A stretch of 64,000 nucleotides of DNA, from positions 186,001 to 250,000 of the forward strand of contig NC_011879.1 in NCBI RefSeq assembly GCF_000022025.1. The letters run 5' to 3'. The DNA comes from Pseudarthrobacter chlorophenolicus A6 (lineage in GTDB: Bacteria > Actinomycetota > Actinomycetes > Actinomycetales > Micrococcaceae). This document shows, piece after piece, positions 16,814 through 24,771 of this stretch. The notes beneath the pieces were generated by a model that was not told the DNA's origin, searched no databases, and worked only from the letters and a program-made list of their open reading frames with translations. The position numbers and the translations under genes are program-made. Every line of letters starts with the position of its first letter. The first letter of the stretch is position 1.

Positions 16814-17572
16814 CTAGTCTTGCTTGGTCGTCACCGTCAGGAGGGTATTGACCCGGGCTTTGAGGTTTTCCAACACCTCGAACTGGCGGTGCTCATCGAA
16901 GCTGTTGTTGTCGTCCAGGATGTCCTCCATGGCGACGACACCGTGGTTGGCGGCCTCGACCAGGTCGGTTTGCTCATCCAGGGAAAGCGTCCGGGTGCGG
17001 GGGTCGTGCTCTTCGGCGATGAACGGATCCGGCGCGTTCAGGGCAGCCTGGAGGTTGATGTCCACCGTCTTCCTCTGGCGTTTGCCGGTTCCGTGGATGA
17101 AGCCGACGCCCTCGGTCCAGCCGTCATCGTGGAACTCGAGGTCCGTGACGAGTTCGCGGATGTCGGGGCCGTCCTGGACCATCTGCTCGAACGTCCACTC
17201 GTCGTCGTAATCGGCTTCCGGCATATTCAGCTGCAGGAGTCCGCCGTCGACGTTGGCGATGGAGACCGGAGCATACTCGTCACGGCCGTCCTGGTCTGCG
17301 CCGACCCGGAGCGTGACGGCGCCGGGAAACCGGGCCAGGATGGTGGCCGCAACGCTGCGCAGCGAATGAGCGGCCTGGATCCGTTCCATCCGCTCCAGCT
17401 GCTCGTAGAGGCGCCGGCGCTTGGCGAAGACGGCTTCCCGGTCCAGGAAGCGCTCCGTGACGGTCTTGGTTTCCGGTTTCTGGAGTTCGATGGCCGGTTC
17501 GGCATGGGCAGTGGCAGCGAACTGGCCGCCGACGGGAATGCCCTTGGGCTGGCGGGTGATGTCTGTGGTCAT
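16814..17572 (-). CDS. RQPKG-tag protein with FPGAVTLRV-type domain, 252 aa
   Basis: Tag residues 1-27. Residues ~45-140 contain a helical hairpin and ATILARFPGAVTLRVGADQDG, then WTFEQMVQDGPDI; the same domain follows the tag in 17648-18196 and, more weakly, in 21621-22160 and 22330-22908. The C-terminal ~70 residues are acidic and helical. It is the first gene of a unit with the lipoprotein. Function unknown. Confidence 0.75.
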   Translation of the reverse strand: MTTDITRQPKGIPVGGQFAATAHAEPAIELQKPETKTVTERFLDREAVFAKRRRLYEQLERMERIQAAHSLRSVAATILARFPGAVTLRVGADQDGRDEYAPVSIANVDGGLLQLNMPEADYDDEWTFEQMVQDGPDIRELVTDLEFHDDGWTEGVGFIHGTGKRQRKTVDINLQAALNAPDPFIAEEHDPRTRTLSLDEQTDLVEAANHGVVAMEDILDDNNSFDEHRQFEVLENLKARVNTLLTVTTKQD

Positions 17573-17580
17573 ACCCGGGA

Positions 17581-17590
17581 TGTGTACGGC
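17581..17590 (-). promoter_or_regulatory. GCCGYACACA box for tag gene 16814-17572
   Basis: GCCGTACACA, spacer TCCCGGGT, ATG. Only 12 nt from the terminator stem of the upstream gene, leaving little room for a conventional -35 element. Confidence 0.75.
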
Positions 17591-17602
17591 TGGAACGCAA
17601 AA

Positions 17603-17628
17603 GTGCCGGGGCGATGACGCCCCGGCAC
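17603..17628 (-). terminator. Rho-independent terminator of tag gene 17648-18196
   Basis: GTGCCGGGGCG, loop, CGCCCCGGCAC followed by TTTT in the minus-strand reading. Confidence 0.85.
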
Positions 17629-17647
17629 TCCTAGCGGTTGGTGCGGC

Positions 17648-18196
17648 TCAGTCCTTTTGCTCGTCGGGCAGTGACGCGTTCAGGGCCGCGTGCAGGTCGA
17701 TGTCGACGGTCTTGAAGTCGCGCTTACCGCCGGTGATCTCGCCGATCTTGTGGGCCCACCGGTCATCCCTTGGGTTGAAGTCCCAGACGAACTCCTGGAT
17801 CTGCGGGGCGTTGGGAATCATTTCCTGGAACGCCCATTCGTCGCCGTCGTCCACATGCTCCAGCACGGTCCCGTCTTCTGCGGTGATAGAGATGGCGTCG
17901 AACTGGTTTTCGCCGTCCTGGTTCTCGGAGACCCTGAGGGTGGCGGCATTCGGATACTTGGCGAGGATGGTCGCAGCGACCCCGCGGGCAGAGAGGCGCT
18001 GGGAGTGCACATCCAGGGTGTCGTAATCTTCCCGGGCTTCGTCCCGGCGCTCCCGAACAGCGTCGCGGTTCGCTATGAACTCCTCGATGCTGGTCGAGCC
18101 GGCAGGGAGGGTGATCTGGGGCTCTGAGTGGGTGGTGGCGGCGAATTGGCCGCCTGCTGGGATGCCCTGGGGCTGGCGTGCTGGGATGGCTGTCAT
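17648..18196 (-). CDS. RQPKG-tag protein, FPGAVTLRV-type domain, 182 aa
   Basis: Tag residues 1-28 (ARQPQGIPAGGQF...). The body aligns with 16814-17572: AATILAKYPNAATLRVSENQDGE, EWAFQEMIPNAPQIQEF and KTVDIDLHAALNA correspond to ATILARFPGAVTLRVGADQDG, WTFEQMVQDGPDI and KTVDINLQAALNA. It has a conventional AGGAAG ribosome site 6-11 nt before the ATG instead of the box. Own terminator downstream. Confidence 0.75.
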   Translation of the reverse strand: MTAIPARQPQGIPAGGQFAATTHSEPQITLPAGSTSIEEFIANRDAVRERRDEAREDYDTLDVHSQRLSARGVAATILAKYPNAATLRVSENQDGENQFDAISITAEDGTVLEHVDDGDEWAFQEMIPNAPQIQEFVWDFNPRDDRWAHKIGEITGGKRDFKTVDIDLHAALNASLPDEQKD

Positions 18197-18235
18197 GGTT
18201 CTTCTTCCTGTGGGTTGGTTTTTCTGGAGTGCTGG

Positions 18236-18751
18236 TCAGGCGGCGACCGGTGACTGCCCCTGGTAGACACCCGCGTCTCTTCGCACAGCGACGTATCGCG
18301 TGTCGGTCTCGCCGGTCCCGTTCAGCATCAGGGTCAACAGTGCAAAGAGGACCCAGCCGACCGCGCGCAGTCCTCCATGCAGGAAGCCTGCGGTGTTTCC
18401 GTTGTCGATGTCGACGACGCGCATCCGCGTCGCTGCCTCACCGAGCGTGCCGACGGTGCCCGCGATACCGCCATAGAGGAAGACGACCGCGAACAGGAGG
18501 AGCCCGACGGCGGTGACTGACTGCCATTCCTGCAACACCAGTCCTGTCGACTGAAAGGCCATCGCCATGCCCTCGGCCAAGGCGCTGACTCCGGTTACGA
18601 CGACCGCAATGTCCAGGGCCCTTCCCAGGAGGTACCGCCGAAGCCCTTGCGGGACGTAGTGACGTCCAGTGGCGTGGTGAACCAGGGTCGTCTTCCTGGT
18701 AGACGGGTCAACGAGGGCTGCGGCGCTGGCAGCAGCGGAAGCGGAGGTCAT
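18236..18751 (-). CDS. RDD-family membrane protein
   Basis: 171 residues with about three membrane spans (RALDIAVVVTGVSALAEG; VGLLLFAVVFLYGGIAGTVG; GLRAVGWVLFALLTLML). The RRYLLGRALDIAVV entry and GEAATRMRVVDIDNG link are the Arg-Asp-Asp pattern of RDD proteins, which act in ion exchange in some bacteria or have unknown roles. Follows the tag gene at 18778 by 26 nt and is untagged; probably its partner in a two-gene unit. Confidence 0.75.
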   Translation of the reverse strand: MTSASAAASAAALVDPSTRKTTLVHHATGRHYVPQGLRRYLLGRALDIAVVVTGVSALAEGMAMAFQSTGLVLQEWQSVTAVGLLLFAVVFLYGGIAGTVGTLGEAATRMRVVDIDNGNTAGFLHGGLRAVGWVLFALLTLMLNGTGETDTRYVAVRRDAGVYQGQSPVAA

Positions 18752-18777
18752 CTCAGGCTTTCAGTTGTGGTCTGGGT

Positions 18778-19224
18778 TCAGACGTAGATGAAGGTGACCG
18801 GGGCGATCTTGCCGTCCTCGGTTCCGGTGTCGAGCGTGTCACCGTCACCGTCCAGGTCGACGGAGAAGTTGCGCCGTCCCTGGCCGGAGAGCGTTACAGC
18901 GGCGCCGAGCTCACTGACGAGGACCACACCATTTCCGTGGGCCTGGTCGGCAGCCGGGTAATAGTCGAAGGTGTCCACTTCGTAGCCACGTTCCTTGGCC
19001 CACGCCTCGGCGACCTCGACGCGCCTCCAGTCCGGCGCATCCTCGACCGCTGCCCACACTTCGCGGGCGGCCTGCAGCGCTTTCGCATCGACGAAGTATT
19101 CGCCCAGCGGCGCCTTCCCCTCTGGCGGAGCCTGGAGGGTGACGTTGGCCTCGGCATGGGCAGTGGGTGCGAACTGGCCGCCGGCAGGGATTCCTGCCGG
19201 CTGGCGGATGATGGTTTCAGTCAT
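18778..19224 (-). CDS. RQPKG-tag protein, 148 aa
   Basis: Tag variant TETIIRQPAGIPAGGQFAPTAHAE, then GEYFVDAKALQAAREVWAAV and a glycine/aspartate-rich beta part (NFSVDLDGDGDTLDTG) ending in VTFIYV. Start set by the box; a longer upstream reading is rejected on that basis. No known family. Confidence 0.7.
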   Translation of the reverse strand: MTETIIRQPAGIPAGGQFAPTAHAEANVTLQAPPEGKAPLGEYFVDAKALQAAREVWAAVEDAPDWRRVEVAEAWAKERGYEVDTFDYYPAADQAHGNGVVLVSELGAAVTLSGQGRRNFSVDLDGDGDTLDTGTEDGKIAPVTFIYV

Positions 19225-19232
19225 GCTCTGTT

Positions 19233-19242
19233 TGTGTGCGGC
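19233..19242 (-). promoter_or_regulatory. GCCGYACACA box for tag gene 18778-19224
   Basis: GCCGCACACA, spacer AACAGAGC, ATG; lies 15 nt after the stop of the upstream tag gene. Confidence 0.75.
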
Positions 19243-19257
19243 CAGCACGCGTAGCGC

Positions 19258-19896
19258 TTAGTACGGCTCGTAGACCGGGTGCTCGTAGCGGATCCGGTCG
19301 GTGTCGGTGCCGTTGGAGAGGTAGATCTCGCCTTTGCCGAAGGGCCGGAATCTGTTCTTGGCCGACGGGCAGACCAGAGTGAGTTTGCCGCCCTCATCGC
19401 AGTCGGTCGTGACCTTCGTATCAGCGGCGGCCAGGACGATCGCTTCGGCGCCGGGACCGACGTCGATGGAGTTGCCCCAGCCGGAGCGCATCCGGATGAT
19501 TGCGGTCCCCGAGGTCACTTTCAGATGCGGAAGTCCGGAGGTGACGTCAACGACGATCGGGCGGCCGTCCTTGGGTCCGACGATCTCGACCCGTTCACCC
19601 GGTTCAGAATCCGGGGCGTTGGTGTGGTTCAAGCGGACGACCCTGATCTTCCCGCCGTCTTCGCCGCGGGTGTTCTTCAACAGGCGCCGTGCCTCGGTCT
19701 TCGTGGCAGGGTACTTCTCCTCGATGTCTGCGTCGGGGCCGGCCAGGGCAGCCAGTTCACGTTCGTACAGGTGACGTTCGGTGACGAATTCGGCGCGGCC
19801 GTCGGTCAGGACGATGCCCGGTTCGGAGTGGGTGGCGGCGGCGAACTGGCCTCCGGTGGGAATGCCTCTGGGCTGACGCGCTGTAGATGTGCTCAT
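19258..19896 (-). CDS. RQPKG-tag protein with beta-repeat body, 212 aa
   Basis: Tag residues 1-27 (STARQPRGIPTGGQF...). The body has TKTEARRLLKN, RVEIVGPKDGRPIVVDV, then short beta turns (IIRMRSGWGNSIDVGPGAEAI) ending with VYEPY. The order matches 20884-21603 (TRTEIRRALRC, YEVVGPDTGAPLVIRI), so the two are paralogues. The repeating strands suggest a beta-solenoid-like fold. Start MST fits the box; ATG 19902 does not. Confidence 0.7.
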   Translation of the reverse strand: MSTSTARQPRGIPTGGQFAAATHSEPGIVLTDGRAEFVTERHLYERELAALAGPDADIEEKYPATKTEARRLLKNTRGEDGGKIRVVRLNHTNAPDSEPGERVEIVGPKDGRPIVVDVTSGLPHLKVTSGTAIIRMRSGWGNSIDVGPGAEAIVLAAADTKVTTDCDEGGKLTLVCPSAKNRFRPFGKGEIYLSNGTDTDRIRYEHPVYEPY

Positions 19897-19904
19897 GCCC
19901 ATGA

Positions 19905-19914
19905 TGTGTGCGGC
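19905..19914 (-). promoter_or_regulatory. GCCGYACACA box for tag gene 19258-19896
   Basis: GCCGCACACA, spacer TCATGGGC, ATG. Confidence 0.75.
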
Positions 19915-19954
19915 TCAGTCCGCCAGGCGCCGGAATGCCTGGCAGCCGCCCGAG

Positions 19955-20866
19955 TCAGGAGATCCATGTGTCGTCGTCGATGATGCCGCGGGACTTGAGA
20001 GCGGCTGCCGCTTTGTCCTGGATGCTGTAGTTGTCCTCAGTGTCCCCGTGGTGTTCGAACTCGATGGTCGTCCCGTCCTCGGCGTACATGGCGTAGCTGC
20101 CGCCTCCGAGGTCGTCGACGCTGTAGGTGGCCAGCCCTTCCTCGACCATGATCTCGAAGTCGAAGATCTGGTTGGACTCATCCGTTGCGGTGTCGACGTC
20201 ATCGGATGCGTTGTCACCGCTTGGGCCCAGAACGGTGGTTTCCGCGCTCTCGCGCAAACCCCAGTACCCGTCCGCGCCCGAAAGCAGCAGGCCGGCGGCA
20301 AGATAACCCCGGTGCCACGCTTCGCTCGGGGTCCGCTTGAGCAGCGTGCGCCAGTGCTCCCGGTCCTCGAAGGACGTGCGTTTGCTGCCGGACACCTGCA
20401 GGGCGTGGTCGGCGACGTAGACAGGGGTTCCGCCGGGTTTGAACCGGTCCAGGCCCGGCTCGTAGTGGTCCATGCGGCGCTCGTACAGGGAAGCGACCCC
20501 GGTGCGGAGGCCCTGGGCGAAGTCGTCGTAGGCTGGGTCCTTGGTTTCCAGGGCCTTGGCCATTGCCCATTCGTGCCAGGCATTGAAGGCTGCCCGGCGC
20601 TGGGCATTCACGACCCCGCGGGAGAGCGGACCATCCATGACGGTGCCCACGACTGCGTCGACGCTGGCGTGTTCCCCGAACACCCATTCGGCGGGGCGCG
20701 GCTCAGGGCAGCTGGCGTGCCGGCCAAGGAAGGTGTCCTCTGGCAGGACGAGCTCCGAGGGGGAGTGGCTCCCGGCCAGGCTGATGCCTGGCTCGGAGTG
20801 GCTGGTTGTGGCGAACTGGCCGCCGGTGGGGATGCCCGCGGGCTGGCGCGCAATGTTGTCGGTCAT
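19955..20866 (-). CDS. RQPKG-tag protein, 303 aa
   Basis: Tag residues 1-28 (NIARQPAGIPTGGQF). A helical middle (RRAAFNAWHEWAMAKALE; WHRGYLAAGLLLSG) and a C-terminal beta segment (YSVDDLGGGSYAMYAEDGTTIEFEHHGD) that resembles the beginning of 30054-31076 (GRYTIYAVDDEGTEIASFSYDGD). A longer upstream reading is excluded by the box. Unknown function. Confidence 0.7.
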   Translation of the reverse strand: MTDNIARQPAGIPTGGQFATTSHSEPGISLAGSHSPSELVLPEDTFLGRHASCPEPRPAEWVFGEHASVDAVVGTVMDGPLSRGVVNAQRRAAFNAWHEWAMAKALETKDPAYDDFAQGLRTGVASLYERRMDHYEPGLDRFKPGGTPVYVADHALQVSGSKRTSFEDREHWRTLLKRTPSEAWHRGYLAAGLLLSGADGYWGLRESAETTVLGPSGDNASDDVDTATDESNQIFDFEIMVEEGLATYSVDDLGGGSYAMYAEDGTTIEFEHHGDTEDNYSIQDKAAAALKSRGIIDDDTWIS

Positions 20867-20874
20867 GCCAGGTC

Positions 20875-20884
20875 TGTGTGCGGC
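20875..20884 (-). promoter_or_regulatory. GCCGYACACA box for tag gene 19955-20866
   Basis: GCCGCACACA, spacer GACCTGGC, ATG. Its first base is the last base of the TAG stop of the upstream gene, so the whole intergenic space is box plus spacer. Confidence 0.8.
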
Positions 20885-21603
20885 TACCACCAGATGGTGG
20901 GGCGCTCCACGGGAAGCCGGCTCTCCTCGGGCCCGTCCTGATGGACCACCGCGCCGTCCTTGGCCGCGATTGTGCACCTGCGGCCGCCGCCGGTGACGTA
21001 CATCTGGCCGGTGCCGGTTGCCCGGACGTCGACGTTGGACTCGGTGGACATCGCCACGCGGGCACTGCCGGACCCGCGGGTTTCGACGGTGTACTTGTTG
21101 TCATCGTCCACAACCACGCCGGCGCGCGCGCCGTCCTCGATTACGGTGCGCCCGGCGATGCTCTTGAAGCCACCCTGAACCTCCACCTGGACGTTGCCGG
21201 AGATGACGTGCAGGGCATGGAAGCCGTCGTGGATCCTGATGACCAGCGGGGCTCCGGTGTCCGGACCGACAACCTCGTAGATGTCGTCCCGGGGCGAGCT
21301 GCGCCGTCCAGGCACTGCAATCAGGTCAACGACGCGTCCGCGGCTGCGGGGGCAGCGCAGCGCACGGCGGATCTCGGTGCGGGTAACAGGCTCCCGGTGC
21401 TCGAGTGTCGTCTCGGCGCCGGCTTCGTTGTAGTTGAAGCTGCCGTCGCCGTTTTCCGACAGTTCATACGGCCGCCACGGCCTGGTCGCTGAGGCCTCCA
21501 GGTGCGGGCGGGCGAGGGCCAGGGCCGGCTCGGCGTGGGCGGTGGCGGCGAATTGGCCGCCGGTGGGGACGCCTTTGGGCTGGCGTGCTGCGAATGTACT
21601 CAT
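20884..21603 (-). CDS. RQPKG-tag protein with beta-repeat body, 239 aa
   Basis: Tag residues 1-28 (FAARQPKGVPTGGQF). Paralogue of 19258-19896. Residues ~130-225 are a succession of short beta elements (LHVISGNVQVEVQGGF, GRTVIEDGARAGVVV, ARVAMSTESNVDVRATG) typical of a right-handed beta-solenoid. Start MSTFA fits the box. Confidence 0.7.
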   Translation of the reverse strand: MSTFAARQPKGVPTGGQFAATAHAEPALALARPHLEASATRPWRPYELSENGDGSFNYNEAGAETTLEHREPVTRTEIRRALRCPRSRGRVVDLIAVPGRRSSPRDDIYEVVGPDTGAPLVIRIHDGFHALHVISGNVQVEVQGGFKSIAGRTVIEDGARAGVVVDDDNKYTVETRGSGSARVAMSTESNVDVRATGTGQMYVTGGGRRCTIAAKDGAVVHQDGPEESRLPVERPTIWW

Positions 21604-21611
21604 GCCCATTT

Positions 21612-21621
21612 TGTGTGCGGC
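21612..21621 (-). promoter_or_regulatory. GCCGYACACA box for tag gene 20884-21603
   Basis: GCCGCACACA, spacer AAATGGGC, ATG. As at 20884, it abuts the upstream TAG. Confidence 0.8.
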
Positions 21622-22160
21622 TAGGCTACCGTTCGGTCGAAAGCAGCGTGCCGGGGTTGGTGGTCGGGCTGCTCACTGAGCAGATGCCCGACCCCGGTCA
21701 CAACGGTGAGAATGTTGACCCGCAGGGTCGTGCCGGCTGCCTCCACTCCCTCGATGGCCGCGAAAGCACCGGCTGATTCCTGGTGCAGTTCCGCTGCCAC
21801 GGCGTCAGCCCATTCCCCGGTCCGGTGGGCCGGCAGGTAGCGTCCGGCGCCGTCCAGAACATTGGCCAGACGGTTCACGCGGCCGTCTTTGACGGCAAAG
21901 ATCAGGACCGCGGCGTCCGGGTGGCGTTCCAGTACATGGTGGGACGCGGCGGCGCAGGCAAGAGCCCGCTGCTGCTGGCTGACCATATCGAGCTGGTCCT
22001 GGAGGAAGGTCCTGCGGCGGGCCAGGAGCAGAGCTTCAGTCGCTGCCCTGGCGGCGATGTTCTGAGGCGTCGGACTGGCGTGCGGGTCCGAGCGGAACGA
22101 GGGGGCGACCGGGCCGCCGATGGGAGAATCCTGGGGGTGAAGGACTGCTGAAGTGGTCAT
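21621..22160 (-). CDS. Diverged tag protein, 179 aa
   Basis: The N-terminus LHPQDSPIGGPVAPSFRSDP keeps the register of the tag (xQxxxPxGGxxAxxxxSxP) but has lost RQPKG and GQF. The body (LACAAASHHVLERHPDAAVLIFAVKDGRVNRLANVLDG) is the FPGAVTLRV-type domain of 16814 and 17648. ATG set by the box. It may show how the tag decays or specialises. Confidence 0.65.
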   Translation of the reverse strand: MTTSAVLHPQDSPIGGPVAPSFRSDPHASPTPQNIAARAATEALLLARRRTFLQDQLDMVSQQQRALACAAASHHVLERHPDAAVLIFAVKDGRVNRLANVLDGAGRYLPAHRTGEWADAVAAELHQESAGAFAAIEGVEAAGTTLRVNILTVVTGVGHLLSEQPDHQPRHAAFDRTVA

Positions 22161-22168
22161 GTTCTGCA

Positions 22169-22178
22169 TGTGTGCGGC
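22169..22178 (-). promoter_or_regulatory. GCCGYACACA box for gene 21621-22160
   Basis: GCCGCACACA, spacer TGCAGAAC, ATG. The 150 nt upstream contain only a hairpin. Confidence 0.75.
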
Positions 22179-22266
22179 GAGGGGACTCTGCGGCGACGAT
22201 GTTCCAAGAAATTCATAGGGTCTGTGTAGTAGGCGGCCCGGGGCCCCTGTTCGCTGGCCAATCGGT

Positions 22267-22306
22267 GCCCAGGAAGAGTGCTTTTCGGAGCTTTCCCTTC
22301 CTGGGC
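22267..22306 (-). terminator. Hairpin after tag gene 22330-22908
   Basis: GCCCAGGAAG pairs with CTTCCTGGGC over a 20-nt loop, 24 nt past the stop; no U-run. Confidence 0.5.
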
Positions 22307-22329
22307 GCCCGGCGGGCGGCCAGCTGCCC

Positions 22330-22908
22330 CTAGTGTTCCTGGCGGCGGCGGCCGTCGAGGTAGATGATGTGCTCTTCGGTCTGCGGGTCGTAATCGCACC
22401 GGGTGTCGGTGTCCCAGATTTCACTGTGTGGGGTGATGCCGGCCAGTGCCTCTGTCACCGATGCCGGATCCGCCCCTTCGACGGTGCGGCGTGCCCAGTC
22501 GCCGTCGGGCCCCGCGGCGTAGCGTGCACCGAGGAAGCCGTCGTCGGCAGTCTGGACGAAGGTCGGAATCATCTGCTGGTCACCGATACGGGTGGCCCTC
22601 AGTCGGAGTTCTTTCGCGCCGGGGAGAACCTGGCGTACGTGGACGATGGTGGCGTTCAGCATCGTCTGGTCCATTGCTTTGACTGCCTCGGCGAGCTGCC
22701 GGCGGCTGTGGTGGACCTGCCGGGTCACTTCGGACAGGGACGGGCTGCCGTCAACGGCCTGGCCGGTGATGACGAGCTCCTCGCGGGTCATTTCGCGGGG
22801 CTCGCCGATCCGGACCCCGACGAGGGAGGCCCCTTCAGGCTCGGCATGGGCTGTGGCGGCGAACTGGCCGCCGGCGGGGATGCCCTTCGGCTGGCGTGCC
22901 TCGCTCAA
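22330..22908 (-). CDS. RQPKG-tag protein, TTG start, 192 aa
   Basis: SEARQPKGIPAGGQFAATAHAEP follows a TTG start that overlaps the stop of the preceding gene (TTGA), with AAGGAGG 7 nt upstream: translationally coupled, no box. The body has a helical hairpin and VRQVLPGAKELRLRATRIGDQ, a weak match to the FPGAVTLRV-type domain. Confidence 0.7.
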   Translation of the reverse strand: MSEARQPKGIPAGGQFAATAHAEPEGASLVGVRIGEPREMTREELVITGQAVDGSPSLSEVTRQVHHSRRQLAEAVKAMDQTMLNATIVHVRQVLPGAKELRLRATRIGDQQMIPTFVQTADDGFLGARYAAGPDGDWARRTVEGADPASVTEALAGITPHSEIWDTDTRCDYDPQTEEHIIYLDGRRRQEH

Positions 22909-23882
22909 CGTCCGGCCTCCTTGGCGGCAAGGTCGGCGGCCCAACGTGGTGCGTCGGGGTCGGCCGCGGCCTGAGTGAGGAGGTTGCCGAACACGGTTTT
23001 GGCGTGTGCCTCGAAGTCGCCGTTGTCCGGTTCGCTGTGCAGGCCCTCGAAGACGGCGGCCATTTCGATGTCTGCCGCCGGGCCTGTCAGCAGGTCACCG
23101 TCGCGGTCCACTGTGGTGGCGCCGGTCGCGAAGTTGTGGCTGACGGTGGTCCACATCCCGTCGTCGTTGCTGGCGAGTATTTCAGCGTAGGCCTCGCCGC
23201 GGGAGTTTTTCTCCAGCCGGACATCGCGCAGCTCGTAGAAGTCTCCGCTCGACAAGGGGGTGGGCGAGCTGTTGTTCGCGTCGGTGACGGCCAGGTCCCA
23301 GAGTGCGCTCTTGATGGAGTCCAGGTTCGATTCGGGTGTGACGTCCTCGGGTGCGGTTTCCAGATGGAAGGAGTTTTCGTCGTAGCGGTCCTCATGCCAG
23401 ACACTGAAGCCGCCGTCTTCGGTCCGGCTGAGGACCAGCTCCCGGTCGGTGGGGGACTTGTACGCCCAGGCCCCTTCTTCGATGTCAGGGTTGTTCCCGG
23501 TGTATGGGGAGAGGTCACCGGTCAGGCCGGCGGCCGCGAGCTCGTTCGGGAGGCTGTTGCCTGTGCCGGTCACGCGCAGGGGACGGTCCCCCTGGTTGAA
23601 GACGAGGTTGATCCCGTGGATGTCTTCGTAGGTGCAGCCGTTCGCGGCGGCCAGTGTTGCGACGTTCTCGTCGTAAACCGCTTCGGGACTCTTCTTCAGC
23701 AGCGCAGCGATGTGGGTAGCGGAGGAGTGTGTGAGGCCGGCGCGTGCAGCCGCGCCCATCTCGGCAAAGGACGCCTGCTCGTCGGATGCGGATAGGGCGG
23801 TGCCTGGCTCGGAATGTGTGGTCGCGGCGAACTGGCCGCCTACAGGGATGCCTTTAGGCTGACGGGCAATGTTTTCTGTCAT
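22905..23882 (-). CDS. RQPKG-tag protein, 325 aa
   Basis: Tag residues 1-28 (ENIARQPKGIPVGGQF). The body starts helical (MGAAARAGLTHSSATHIAALLKKS) and becomes mostly beta (LRVTGTGNSL, WTTVSHNFATGATTVDRDGDLL). No known family. First gene of a two-gene tagged unit with 22330-22908. Confidence 0.7.
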   Translation of the reverse strand: MTENIARQPKGIPVGGQFAATTHSEPGTALSASDEQASFAEMGAAARAGLTHSSATHIAALLKKSPEAVYDENVATLAAANGCTYEDIHGINLVFNQGDRPLRVTGTGNSLPNELAAAGLTGDLSPYTGNNPDIEEGAWAYKSPTDRELVLSRTEDGGFSVWHEDRYDENSFHLETAPEDVTPESNLDSIKSALWDLAVTDANNSSPTPLSSGDFYELRDVRLEKNSRGEAYAEILASNDDGMWTTVSHNFATGATTVDRDGDLLTGPAADIEMAAVFEGLHSEPDNGDFEAHAKTVFGNLLTQAAADPDAPRWAADLAAKEAGR

Positions 23883-23890
23883 GCCCTGTC

Positions 23891-23900
23891 TGTGTACGGC
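23891..23900 (-). promoter_or_regulatory. GCCGYACACA box for tag gene 22905-23882
   Basis: GCCGTACACA, spacer GACAGGGC, ATG; 28 nt after the stop of the oxygenase-like gene. Confidence 0.75.
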
Positions 23901-23928
23901 CCGGTCCCGTAAGCAGCAGAGCTATACC

Positions 23929-24771
23929 TTAGTGCGGCGAATGGGGCCCGATCTGGTCCAGCTGGTAGCCGCCCGGGTAGACGGACTTCCCGGACTTGCC
24001 TGGAGTGAAGGAGGGATCGGTGCCGATGGGGCGGGTACGGATGACCAGGGCGTAGACGTCCAACAGCCGGCCGAAGACGCTCTTCAGCCACGTCGGTGCG
24101 GGCTTGAGGCCAAGCGCCGGCACCACCTCCGGCTTGTCCATCATCAGGGCGATGACGTTCTTGGTCCGGTTCTTGAGCGGCCCGGGGAGCCGTACGGCGA
24201 GGGCCTCGGCGGTGGCGTCCAGCAGCGCGGTCCCTTCCGGGCTGGGTGCCAGGTTTCGGGCTTCGTAGTCGTCCAGGAAGGCGGCCGCCTCAGCGAAGGT
24301 GGCAGGTGCCGGCTCCAGGCCCATACGCTTGCCCAGCTCGGTGTAGAAGGCCATGGCGGCCTCCCGCTCATCATCCGTGAGCTTCCGCCAGCCGTGGGCG
24401 TCGATCCAGCGCAGCGGGATGACCAGCAGCGTCATGAGAACATACTGGAAGTCTTCGGCGCTGCCCGGGACACCCTTGTGGACCCTGCGGAGCAGCTCGA
24501 CCATCTTGTCCCCGCGTTCACTGTCGAAGCCGTTGACGATGATCTCGTGGATGACGATGCCTGTGTCGTAGGAGCGCTTCATCGGGCGCGCGGTCGTCTC
24601 GCCCCGTTCGAAGAGGGTCTTCGCGATGGAGGGGACGGCGAAGTTGCGGTAGTAGGCGACAAAGAAGCCGGCCCGGATCTCCGTCTTGAAGGTGTAGAGA
24701 ACCATGTCCCGGTACAGATCGAACGGGTCAGTGGCGGGACGGACCGCGGTCCGGCTGCGGTGTGTGAGCAT
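23929..24771 (-). CDS. DUF2236/MpaB-type oxygenase-like protein
   Basis: 280 residues. DPFDLYRDMVLYTF near the start, IAKTLFERGETTARPMKRSYDTG, GFDSERGDKMVELLRRVH and WIDAHGWRKLTDDEREAAMAFY match the helical heme-binding-type fold of the DUF2236 family (MpaB, rubber oxygenase relatives). The catalytic role here is not known. Its start overlaps the stop of the membrane-protein gene (TGATG), making it the last gene of the ImmA-membrane-oxygenase operon. Confidence 0.75.
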   Translation of the reverse strand: MLTHRSRTAVRPATDPFDLYRDMVLYTFKTEIRAGFFVAYYRNFAVPSIAKTLFERGETTARPMKRSYDTGIVIHEIIVNGFDSERGDKMVELLRRVHKGVPGSAEDFQYVLMTLLVIPLRWIDAHGWRKLTDDEREAAMAFYTELGKRMGLEPAPATFAEAAAFLDDYEARNLAPSPEGTALLDATAEALAVRLPGPLKNRTKNVIALMMDKPEVVPALGLKPAPTWLKSVFGRLLDVYALVIRTRPIGTDPSFTPGKSGKSVYPGGYQLDQIGPHSPH

